64,000 bases of DNA, from the NCBI GenBank assembly GCA_963210315.1, contig OY723290.1, positions 496,001 to 560,000 of the forward strand, given 5' to 3'. Origin of the DNA: Rhynchopus euleeides. Lineage: Eukaryota; Euglenozoa; Diplonemea; Diplonemida; Diplonemidae. A program made the position numbers and the translations under genes. Of this stretch, positions 1-10,200 are shown one piece after another (within the stretch, counting starts at the first letter, position 1; every line of letters begins with the position of its first letter). A model generated the notes under the pieces. That model searched no databases and was not told the DNA's origin. It was given only the letters and a program-made list of their open reading frames with translations.

Positions 1-2772
1 GCGCTTGCCGATGTGCTCTACCATGGCGGGCTCCAGCGAGTCGCGGTTCTCCTCCAGGTGGTCCGCCAGGATGGACGCGGCACGCTCGAAGTAGTCCTCC
101 GCAGTCCTGCAGTCGCCCAGCTCTGCCTTCGTGTTGGCCAGGTTGAGGTACGACGTGGACACCACCTCCGCAGACAGGTGGTCCGCATGGCTCTGCACCT
201 CCTGCAGCATCGCAACGCTCTCCAGCAGGGCCTCCTTGGCGGGGCCTGTCGGGAGCATCCTGCCGCCCGCCTCCTTCTGCAGCATCTTGCCCTTTGTGTA
301 CAGCACGTACCCCAGGTTGTTGCATGCGGGTGCCTCGCGCTCTGTCATGCGCCCGTCGCCTCCCACCCGCTCTCGCGTGATGATGCGCCGCAGGTGCATG
401 GCTGCGCTGTCCAGCTCCCGTGCCTGGATGAGGGTGAAGGCGATGCGCGTGTTGAGGTCCGCGAGGATGGTCTTCTTATGGACAGACATGCGCGAGGGGG
501 AGTGCACGATCTTGTCGTTGTTGCCCGATGCAAAGGAGGTCTCCAGGAGGGTCGTGTTGCCCTCCAGCAGGTCGGTGTAGGCGATCAGCTTTGACACATC
601 CTTCGGCCAGAGCGCAACGGCGAGCCGCGCCATCGGGATCCCGTAGCTGTTCAGCGCAGCCCCGGGGTCGAGGAAGGTGGAGGAGCCCGAGAGGATCTGC
701 TCATACAGCACGACAAGGCTGTCCTCGTTGTAGCCGTGTGGCTCCTCCCGCAGGTGCTGCACTGCCTCTGCGGGCATCGACAGCATGCACCGTGCGATGT
801 CGCACCAGTCGGGTGCCACGCGTGCCAGCCTGACACGCTGTTTGAAGGGCTCCAGCACGTTGTCGAAGTAGCGATGCCGTGTCTCGTGGTAGCGCATCAG
901 CTCCTCCCGCCCGCACCGCGGGTGGCTGGGCGGTGTGCCCACGACGTGAACCGACAGCAGCCCCGCCACCTCGTTGGCCAGTGCCTCGGTGTAGTGCTCA
1001 TCGCCCTCTGCGCAGTCCTGTGCCTCTGCCAGTGCCGCCTCGTGGTACCTCACACGCAGCTCGACACACTCCTTGAAGTGCGCACCGTATGGCAGCGACA
1101 TGATGGGCTTGAGGTGCTGCACGCCGCCCGACGCGCTCCGCTTGAACCCCGTGCTCCCGGCCTGCGATGCCCCCAGCATGTCGCGCAGCTTTTTGACGAA
1201 GACAGTGGACTCAGGGCTGGTCTTCAGATACACCTGCCGCCCTGCGGGGGTCGACACCTGCTGATCCGCACACGACGTGGAGGGGCTGGTGGGCCGCGAA
1301 GACGACGACACGCTTGACGACGAGAAGGACGTCGGAGCCGACACATTCTCATACGCCAGGAGGAACCCGAAGGCATCTGTCCCGTCACTCCCATCCTTCA
1401 GGGCGATGTGCGCCAGCAGCCCTATCAGCTCCTTCGCGCGGAGGCGACGCACAGAATCATCCTCAGAGCGGGAGAGAGTCATGGAGTCGGCACGCTCCCT
1501 CTCGCGCTGCGACCCGCCTGACGACGCGGAGAACCCAGACGACGAATGCAGCCTCGGCTGCAGCAGCTGAGATGCCCGCAGGGGAGTCCGCGCCTCCACA
1601 GCCTCACCGGAGCGATGCAGCAGCATGCTCAGCAGCCTGTTGAGGGGGCGCTCGGGCCCCTTCTCGGGCACGGCGGGGTCGGAGAGCATCAGCCGCGCGA
1701 CTGCCCTGGTGGACCGCCACAGGTCTGACTCCATGCCGTGCCTGATGCCGGGCATGGTGGCGGCAAGCCCATCCAGCCTGACGATGTAGAACTGCCCGTC
1801 CAGCGAACTCTGCACGGAGGCCAGCACCTCCTTCACCACGGCGGAGGGCTCCGGCGCCGAGGACATGTCGAGGGGCGTGGTGGAGCCGAAGGTCGCCTTG
1901 GGTGTGGCGGTGTCCACCCGGCAGAGGCTGCTGAAGAGCTGCACGTAGGAGCGGAGGGCGTTGCTCTTCTTCGCCATGAAGTTGTGCTGCTGGGAGTGGA
2001 GCGGCGGCACAATCGTGAAGCTGACGTACGTCGAGTGGTACCCCCGCAGGTGGCAGGTGCAGTCCTCACACCCCTTCGCCGGGACAAGCACCAGAAAGTT
2101 GACGGGGGCCGCCAGCATCGGGAGGCGGGACACATGCAGCACCTCCTGCACCTTCCGCGACGCCTCATACATGTCGAGAGCCTTCATGGGGTCACACCAG
2201 CGGTGGATATACACGGGACGCATGGTGTTCTTCAGCTCGGCAGCCGTTGCATCCTCTGCGTTGATCACATCCTCGATGGGGTTGATCGGCGAAGGCGCAG
2301 GGGTGGTGGCGAGGTTGGCCAGCGGGCTTGCTTCGTTCCTCTCCATCTCGTCCTCCAGCATCTCGCGCGTGAAGTCGGTAAACAGCTTCTCCGTCGCCTT
2401 GCGGAATCTGTTGAGCATCTTGAGGTGCGATTTGATATCCTGAAGCGCGATAGACGCGGCGGATCGCCCTGCATCCTCCGACCCCTCGGGTGCCATTTCC
2501 AGGCGCTTCTCCTGGAGCTGGACCAACATACCGCGATATCTCTCCCAGAGCTCGAGAGATGACCTCCCCCGCGCGCTCGACGTCATGCTATGGCCACACT
2601 TCACACCCTTTTCAATCAGCCTGTCGTAAAACTTCTCATCCAAATCATCGTGAACAGGGCAGGTGATCGCTGCGCCCATCTCATCCCTATCCCGAAGGGT
2701 ATCCGCAAGGGATGCATAGTACGATATCTCTACGTTATCCAGGTCATGCGAAAACATCTCCGGCGGCTGCAT
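1..2772 (-). CDS. TPR-like repeat protein, partial (C-terminus beyond window)
   Basis: One minus-strand frame is open from an ATG at 2772 to the left edge, giving 924 codons with no stop; an in-frame TAG lies just upstream of that ATG. The N-terminus has a Cys/His pair pattern (CPVH about residue 38, CGH about 59) that could bind metal. A conserved-looking stretch with KGCEDCTC lies near residue 230, and a Ser-rich linker near 476-500. The last about 120 residues read as helical repeats with Asn-Leu-Gly/Ala-Tyr patterns (CNNLGYVLYTKGK, YLNLANTKAELGDCRTAEDYFERAASIL), typical of TPR units. The family beyond TPR is not recognised. TPR proteins usually serve as protein-binding scaffolds. An internal ATG at 2586 is also possible, but the sequence upstream of it still looks coding. 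The forward-strand frames here are shadows. Confidence 0.8.
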   Translation of the reverse strand, partial: MQPPEMFSHDLDNVEISYYASLADTLRDRDEMGAAITCPVHDDLDEKFYDRLIEKGVKCGHSMTSSARGRSSLELWERYRGMLVQLQEKRLEMAPEGSEDAGRSAASIALQDIKSHLKMLNRFRKATEKLFTDFTREMLEDEMERNEASPLANLATTPAPSPINPIEDVINAEDATAAELKNTMRPVYIHRWCDPMKALDMYEASRKVQEVLHVSRLPMLAAPVNFLVLVPAKGCEDCTCHLRGYHSTYVSFTIVPPLHSQQHNFMAKKSNALRSYVQLFSSLCRVDTATPKATFGSTTPLDMSSAPEPSAVVKEVLASVQSSLDGQFYIVRLDGLAATMPGIRHGMESDLWRSTRAVARLMLSDPAVPEKGPERPLNRLLSMLLHRSGEAVEARTPLRASQLLQPRLHSSSGFSASSGGSQRERERADSMTLSRSEDDSVRRLRAKELIGLLAHIALKDGSDGTDAFGFLLAYENVSAPTSFSSSSVSSSSRPTSPSTSCADQQVSTPAGRQVYLKTSPESTVFVKKLRDMLGASQAGSTGFKRSASGGVQHLKPIMSLPYGAHFKECVELRVRYHEAALAEAQDCAEGDEHYTEALANEVAGLLSVHVVGTPPSHPRCGREELMRYHETRHRYFDNVLEPFKQRVRLARVAPDWCDIARCMLSMPAEAVQHLREEPHGYNEDSLVVLYEQILSGSSTFLDPGAALNSYGIPMARLAVALWPKDVSKLIAYTDLLEGNTTLLETSFASGNNDKIVHSPSRMSVHKKTILADLNTRIAFTLIQARELDSAAMHLRRIITRERVGGDGRMTEREAPACNNLGYVLYTKGKMLQKEAGGRMLPTGPAKEALLESVAMLQEVQSHADHLSAEVVSTSYLNLANTKAELGDCRTAEDYFERAASILADHLEENRDSLEPAMVEHIGKR

Positions 2773-5700
2773 CCTGACCACACCAGGCTATCTCTCCCCT
2801 CCCAAGACACGGGCAGAGTCAGCGCGGGTGGAGGGTAGCGGGGGGGGTGAGGGGATAACAGCCCCGCTCAACCCCACCCCCAGAGGAAGCGTCAGGAAGC
2901 GTAAGGTGTGGATAGGGGGGTGGGTTATGTGTTGTGTTGTGTTGTGGTGGAGGAGAGGGTGCAGAAGAAGATGAAGAAAAAGAGTTAGTTAGTGTTGGGG
3001 GAGGGGGAGGGGAGGGAGGGGCAACGGGAGACGGGGGGAGGAAGGGAGGGGGGGGGGGGGGCGGGGGGGGGAGATCCCCTTCCCCACCCCCACCCCCCAC
3101 ACCCCTCGCCCGCCTGTGTGACACCCACGCACGGGTGACCCCCCCAGACGGTCTGCCCGTCTCCTGTGGTGTGTTGGTGGTGTGGGGTAGTGTGTTGCAA
3201 TACTCGGAGGGGTCGGTGTGAGCTAGTCGAGCAGAAATGCGAGGGGGTGGGGCTGGGGGTGGGACAGGGATCGGAATTCGCAACCGGAGTCGACCTTGGC
3301 CTTCAAGACTGCAGTATTATCAAGTCATATTTTTTGAGCAGTTATTTAGACGACACCCCCCCTGTTCAATGTTTTTTTGTCGTGCCCCTTGGCACCCCAC
3401 GCCCCCCTCCACCGAGAGGGGCCGCTGTTTTTATATTTTTCGGGCATTTTTTTTGGGAATCGACAACGTCCAGCCTGACGTACGAGACAAGCAGACTACG
3501 GCGTACACAGTGTTTCCAGAAGGCGTAGTACTCACGAACCGGGGTAGACGGGATTTCTCTTTTGGTCCCGATGACCCCAGCCTGACATGCGAGGCAACCA
3601 CCGGCAGGCTCTTTTCAACACGGTGCCTGAGTAGCGGTGGGTGGGGGTGGGGCGCGGCGTTGAGGCATAAACCCTCTTTGCATGCACACACACACCCTGT
3701 ACACCTCTCCCCGAAGCACCCCACCTCCACCCCCCCCCCCCCTTCTCCTCCCCCGCCCCCACGCCGCGGCCGGCGCTCCGGAGGCTTTCTTTTAAAGTCA
3801 CGCCAATGAAATGGTGGTCACGGAAGCAGTGGGTATCAACATAGTAAATACGTGGCAGGAGAAGGGCTTGTTAGAGCAGGGGCAGGTTCCGCCGGGGTAA
3901 AATAATGGCGAATGCTGCAGGCAGAGATTGACATTGGCAATGCCGGGGTGGGGGGGAGGGGCCGAAAGACCCATAAATAAGAGAGAGAGAGGGAGAGAGA
4001 GAGGAGGTGGCCAACGAGATGTTGGGACAAAAACCCAGAAGCGTTTGGAGGCTTGCGTTACCTTAAGCATATCCTTCTGATCCTTCTTCTGACATGGCAA
4101 GACGGGGACACCCCCCCACCCCGGCACACTTTTCAGAACAGCATCTCAAGAGGGTGCAAGGGACAGGGCCCCTCCTCGGCTCGGGGCAAAAAAAACTGAC
4201 GTGTGGAGGGCAACGGAGATCCCATCAAGAGCAGTGGGCCCTGTGCGACTTCCGCCCCTCCCACTCGCGTGTGTCTGCCCTGCAAAGGCTCTGCCTTTCA
4301 TCGACACCCGACCACCCACGCACCGGACAAACCCCCAACGCTCCAGAACCCTTGAGAGGCGGGTAGAACCGACGAACGGTGTAACGAGAGGCTTTGTGTT
4401 GGGCGAAGAGACGAACAACAAAAGGAGAGAGAGAGAGAGAGAGAGAGAACTTGTTTTGTAATGTGTTTGTTGCGTGAGGTAACAAACAACGCTACGCTAT
4501 TGCGTCCAAGAGAGAGAGAGAGGGGGTCCTCAGAGAGGACCGAAAACAACCAGACCGAACTCAATGTCACTGGAAGTGTGTTTACGTGTGGTGCGGCCGA
4601 GAGAGCATGGAGCGGCGCGCTACCCGGGAGGGGTGGATGGGAAGGGGAAGGGCGTGGCCCCCACAAACATCGAGGCAGCCTTGTCCCATCGATTGTCGGG
4701 CAGAGCACCATGGGCTATCCGAAGGGCGTCCCGTGTCGGCGCATTTTCGTTGCGGACACTGCCTACCGATTTGGATGACCCCCAAACGGAGCTGTGTATG
4801 GTGTCGATAAGGGCATGAGATTGATGCCTTCTGCACGGTTCGCCGCCCCATAATGGTTGGTGGTCATTTTTTGCGGGCGATTTGTCGGCGATTTGCATAA
4901 TGAACGAGCAACTCGGGGTTGTCGGTGCGACAACTCCAATCCAAGGGAAGGCGTTGTCAACAATATGGCAGAAAGGAAGGCCTATATACTGCTACCCCCC
5001 CCTCCCCCCGAAGGAACTGTGCTGTGTGTGTGGTGCCAGAGTTCAGAAATATACCCCATCAGCTGAAACACACAAACCCTGCGCATCCTTGGAAAAAAGC
5101 GCTGCAAATCACGCACAGAATCTGAACCGTATTGTCCTTATATTGAGCATACCCTATCACGACCACGACACCTGACATTCACCCCTCCCCCCTTCCGGGG
5201 AAAGGGCCAACGGCCCTGACACCCCGACGCAACACAAGACACACCCCATCCTGTCCACGGGGAGTCTGCGATAACGCACTCCCCGCGTGCAGAGCTTTTG
5301 ATTTGCTGGGGCCAACACAGAGGAACCCTACACATCGGGTGAGTAAAAGAGTGGTTATTTTTGAGCCATAATCGAGAGAGAGACAAAGAGAGAAGGATAC
5401 ATCATCACGCGCCACGATTGACCCACACTCAACCCTTTTCCTTTATGGGTGTTACTTTTTTTTGCTTTTGTTTTGAACGGCTATTTTTAGCCGTGATCTT
5501 ATAACCATCTTGCTGTATGTAGATGTAAACGATGCTGGGCACCGGCCACACCTGTCGACCTGTTTTAACGCCGTAGTTCTGCCTGAGTTCTGCAGGCACT
5601 CAATCAGGGGATGACAGCCAATCGTGGCATCACCCACCATGACGTAACTCACCAGCTTCTGCAAACGAGGCAGTCCGTGTGTATGACACGCTGCACAAAA

Positions 5701-5784
5701 CCCCCCTCACCACCCCCTGAGAGGGGTTCCCCGCTTCTTAGGGGGCTTGTCTTTTCGCAAGTGAAGTCTGGGGAGGTCGCACTA
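2773..5784. other. Intergenic spacer, no gene seen
   Basis: On the minus strand (sense of the neighbouring gene) 2930-3130 is a long pyrimidine tract with C-runs, followed by AG dinucleotides before the start codon; this would suit a splice acceptor. GA microsatellites occur at 3981-4010, 4423-4449 and 4509-4521. Open frames here are low-complexity or short and do not read like proteins. Confidence 0.6.
4428..4507 (+). repeat. Dispersed repeat shared with 21508-21655
   Basis: The stretch starting AGAGAACTTGTTTTGTAATG matches 21517 onwards. Both copies end in a CAACGCTACGCT.TTGCGTCC block. The 21.5-kb copy keeps a middle part with an inverted AGAGAACTTGTTTTGT / ACAAAACAAGTTCTCT pair, so it looks like a small hairpin element that is partly deleted here. 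Confidence 0.6.
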
Positions 5785-5809
5785 CACGGTGGGATCTTGT
5801 AAATTTTAC

Positions 5810-6338
5810 ATGTATAACTACAAGTATATACATGTATTATACATGTATAATACTTGCATGTCAACTATTATACATGTATAATACATGTATATGCCTGAAA
5901 TATACATGTAAAATACATGTATATCAAGTAAAAATACAAGTATAATACTTGCATGTCAACTATTATACTTGTATTTTTACTTGATATACATGTATTTTAC
6001 ATGTATATTTCAGGCATTTACATGTATTTTACATGTATAATACTTGTCATGCAAGTATTATACATGTAAAATACTTGCATGACAAGTAAAATACATGTAT
6101 AATACTTGCATGACAAGTAAAATACTTGCATGCAAGTAAAATACATGTATTTTACTTGCATGCAAGTATTTTACTTGTCATGCAAGTATTTTACATGTAT
6201 AATACTTGCATGACAAGTATTATACATGTAAAATACATGTAAATGCCTGAAATATACATGTAAAATACATGTATATCAAGTAAAAATACATGTATAATAG
6301 TTGACATGCAAGTATTATACTTGTATTTTTACTTGATA
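5810..6338. repeat. Dense array of palindromic octamers (TACATGTA / TACTTGCA)
   Basis: About 530 bp are built almost wholly from TACATGTA, ACTTGCATG and CATGCAAGT words in both orientations, spaced by roughly one helical turn. Larger inverted repeats are made from the same words. The array belongs to the subterminal DNA of the 5785-7280 element. It could be a transposase-binding array or simply a product of repeated hairpin duplication. Confidence 0.8.
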
Positions 6339-6340
6339 TA

Positions 6341-7142
6341 CCGTAAACGGAAAAAGGGTGGACCGTAAAAATGTTCCAAGTTCCCAAAAAAAGGCCAAAC
6401 GTTCCATCTTTTTTACGGTCCACCATTTATTGGGACTGAATATGGAAAAGACAATGCGTTTTTCGCCCGCGGGCTGGTGGGTTGCGGGGCGCGGACTGCG
6501 GCCTCCACGCCGCAGACACCCACACGTAGGCCTCCCGACCTCCCAGCTTTGGACCCTCCCTCCACCACCGCAACCAACACCAGCAAGAGAAGCAAGTCCT
6601 CCCTGCGTGTGGAAAAGGCACGATCTCACCTCGAGACTCACCCACCACCACACCTCGAGAAGTGTAGTACCATGCAAGGAGCATTCCGGTAGAAGTAAAA
6701 GTAGAACCTGCTGCACGAGCCCACAAAAGCAGCCACAGTACGGCAGGGCGCGCAGACAGAAGCTGAGACCACCGGGCTCCCTCCAGATGTAAATTCGTGA
6801 ATCAGTGCCCGAAAAATTCAGGGAAATCGTACTCCTTTAGTGTAGTACACCCTGCAGTAACTGTGGGAGAACAGTTCCCGGACGATGGTGAGTGCACACT
6901 CTGTGCTGAGGCCCTGTGGTGTTAATCCTGCAGCTTCAGCCGTACGATTTCCTTGGTTCCTTCGCGACTTCGTCGCGAAGGAACTCGTAAAAAAAACCGC
7001 CAAGTCCACGATCCCAACCGTAAAATAGGTGGACCGTAAAAATGTTCCAAGTTCCGGAAAAATCCCATTTGTTCCATCTTTTTTACGGTCCACCTATAGT
7101 ACGGTTCACCTTTATTACGGTCCACAATATTTCCGTTTACGG
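6341..7142 (+). mobile_element. CCGTAAACGG-family MITE (non-autonomous pogo-like)
   Basis: An 802-bp element with ends CCGTAAACGGAAA / TTTCCGTTTACGG, flanked by TA on both sides (6339-6340, 7143-7144). Each end carries a 65-70 bp hairpin starting GGTGGACCGTAAAAA. A near-identical inverted copy is at 48162-48971, and the two ends match those of the transposase-bearing 13878-17328 element. The empty target (CTTGATATACATG) can be read within the host array at about 5988. Confidence 0.88.
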
Positions 7143-7282
7143 TACATGTATTTTACATGTATATTTCAGGCATATACATGTATTATACATGTATAATAGT
7201 TGACATGCAAGTATTATACATGTATAATACATGTATTATACTTGTAGTTATACATGTAAAATTTACAAGATCCCACCGTGTA

Positions 7283-10200
7283 CCAACCGGGGGGGGGGGG
7301 GGGTGGACCCAACGTGCCAAATATATTTACCTTTTTTCCCTTCTTTGCATCCGGATATCGTCGTTTTAAGCCCTTTCTTCGAGGCAGAATGCAACCGCCG
7401 AGACAACCTCCTTTCCCCCCTCCACCCCCCGCTAGGGACATGACACGTCACAGAACGTAGAACGCCTCTATTCCGATCGCGGAGGAGGCCATCAACGGCT
7501 AACATAACTGGCGAACATCATCGATTGTCACCTAGGCGGTACTCACAATCCGATGCATCCGCATTGCTGGGAGAGGGAGGGAAATGGCTTCCTTCTTCCA
7601 CCGCCGTAGTTTTAAAGAGAAGCAGGCCTGGAGGCTGTTCAAACACATCCCAAAAACAAGGAACAACCAATCTGCCAAACCAATTTCTTTGCGGTGTTGA
7701 TCGCCTGCCCCTTCCCGCCATCTGTCCCTACCACCACCCACAACCAATTGTGTTGTCGACTCTATCTCTCTCTCCCCCCCTGCTGCCCACCCCCACCCAC
7801 CCCCCTCAGCATCCTCCCTCGCTTGCCCATCTCTCAGCATCTCTTTTATGAACGGCCGGCGTATCCGCATTAGGGACGCACCTCCGCCCAGCCACGGATT
7901 CATATTGTGTAGCAGCAACAGCCGAGGTCCAGCAATGCATGGGGGAGGGGGTGGTGGAGCGGTGGAACACCCACGATCACCACCGCCACCACCACCTCCT
8001 TCGCCTGCTGCAGGCTCGATGTTGCTTGGGACTTTTTGAAAAAGAAATAAGGAAAAAAGATAAGGCGTTGTTTGTGCGCCAAACCCAAAAAAAAGGAACG
8101 CATCAAATAGAAATCGTTCAAAAAGTGGGGGGAAGGAAGGGGAAGGAAGGCGGTGTACTATTTTTTTTGCTTGTTTTCGATGCCGCTATCCTGTAGGACG
8201 GTTTGAACGACCCCCCCCCCCCCCCCCCCTGGTTCCCATGGGCATCTCCACGGAGAACTCTCTTGAGTGGCTTGTCAGCCGGAATGTGTTTTTTTGGTTC
8301 AGATGCATTGCATCTTTCAGGGGTTCCCGCTCGGCAGCCAACAGCCCGGGCGGACAAAAATACGACCAGGCAGTGGTGCGCACAGGGAGGGACAACGCAA
8401 GCTCGAGCCACCTGGGGTGACACGAGATGGCTGCCTCCAAGTAGGAAGGGAAGGGAACCACAGTCAGGGGGGCACGAGCGGCATACCGCGAGACGTGCTG
8501 AAAAATGGGGAAAGGGGGGGGGGGGGTGGTGGAGGTGGCAGTGGCGGTGTAGATTTAGGTGATTTCGACACTGCACAGACCCTGCCTTTTGCTGGCTTTG
8601 AGATATGGTATGGTATGGTTGCTGTGCGTCTATGTGCGCCACGTGCTGAGTGGGGTAGGCCATGCCCACTCTACGGGTGTGTGTGGAATGGCGTCGGTTC
8701 GCTGCCCCCCCCCCACTAAAAGCAAAAAATATTGACAAGTGGACGTGACTTGATCAGGCTTAGAGGTCCGACCCTGCGCCGATCACAGTTCGCTGTGGTG
8801 TGTGTGCATGAGGGCATGACCCTTGGATCATCCCCCCAAAGAAATATGACAGACCCTCGTGTATCATGTGCATGTGCGTGTGGGGTGACGAATGTAGCGC
8901 AAACAGAAACACTGTGCCAGTCAACAGACAGGTTCTGAGACGCGTGTGTATGTGTGCCAGAGGCTGTTGGAGTGCAAAATATTTTCAATTCGGCATCCTC
9001 ACCTCGGAACAGCACCGAACGTGTCGTGCTGTAGCTTCTCTCGTGAGGCAGATGCGCCTTTCCACGTTTATGTCAACTTAGGGACAGCAGCCGCGTGGAC
9101 ACCGAACCACCGAGTGCCTCGAAAAAGACGGAGCGGTTTCTAAGGAAACCCACCATATTCAAACTGGAATACACCATGCAAGGCATGATTGAAACTATAC
9201 AATAACGACAACATAACAAAAACGACACGGAACAAACGATGTACTGTGCGAATGCGCCCCCTCAGTGCCGTGCACCCCGTGCACCCAGCCTGACGTGAGC
9301 TTCTCGCTGTCTGTCGGGTTGGTGTAATATAGTTGCAGACCAAACCCTGGCGGGATTCGCCCTCCCGGTGTGATCCTCTCTTGCCGTTTTAGTTTTATGT
9401 GCTGGCGAGAGCACAACCGCTCTGCTTATTTGACGCCCACATTTGGGCTAGCACCGAACTCTCCGCCCGGGCACCACGGCCAGCCAGTTTTGCTCGAAAG
9501 TAACCCTTGTCTCCCCCCGGTGAAGGTGCTGCCAAATAAAAGCGGCTGCATTACTTGTCGCCAGTTCTTCGTTTGGAACACATATTTCTTTCTACTGCGA
9601 AGGGGAGCGCGGGGGGATTGTGTGTGTGTGTGAAAAAAAAACTTCGGCGCGCACGCGCGCCCGCGCGTGTGTGTGTGTGGGTTGGCGAGAATCGGGATCA
9701 GGGAGACGGGGACGTTTTCACATTTTTCTAGAGATGGGGCCAGCGGCATTGAACGATTTGAACGATACTTGACCGTGCCCCTCGTCGGTGTGGGTGTTTG
9801 GCACTTTTCAGGCTCTCGGGGGGGGGGGGGGGGGGAAGCCACGGGAGGGGAGAAGACCCGAGAAAATAGGGGCAAAAGAAGCGACGGATACCCACTCCTC
9901 TCTGTTCATATTCTGCCCCATACAGGCCTATACATAGTCTTGTGTAGCATCGAAGAATGCGACTGGGGGAAGAGGTTGGGGAGAGTTGGTGCGGTGGGGT
10001 GGGGGGTGCGGGGGGGGAGGGGTGCCAACACTGCTGTGACACCTCCACCCCCCCCCCCTCCCCCTCACCTCACACAATCGGAAAAGCATTTTTGACATAG
10101 CGACCAGAGGGCGGGGGGAGAAGGGGGGAGAGAGAGAGACAGACAGAGATCACACACGAAAACAATCAACATAACCACGCCCTCTCTGCGAACATCATAA

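Larger units (their letters stand above)
5785..7280. mobile_element. CACGGTG-family TIR element, non-autonomous
   Basis: Perfect terminal inverted repeats begin CACGGTGGGATCTTGT at 5785 and end with its reverse complement at 7280, extending about 80 bp inward. TA flanks both ends (5783-5784, 7281-7282), consistent with a TA target-site duplication. It encodes no protein. Its body is an array of short palindromes, and it is interrupted by another element at 6341-7142. The CACGGTG ends are shared with 46943-50400 and 55401-55784. Confidence 0.85.

Noticed and set aside
5810-6338. CRISPR-like regular repeat array
   Set aside because: The words are 8-mers in both orientations without unique spacers, lie inside a TIR element, and the organism is eukaryotic.
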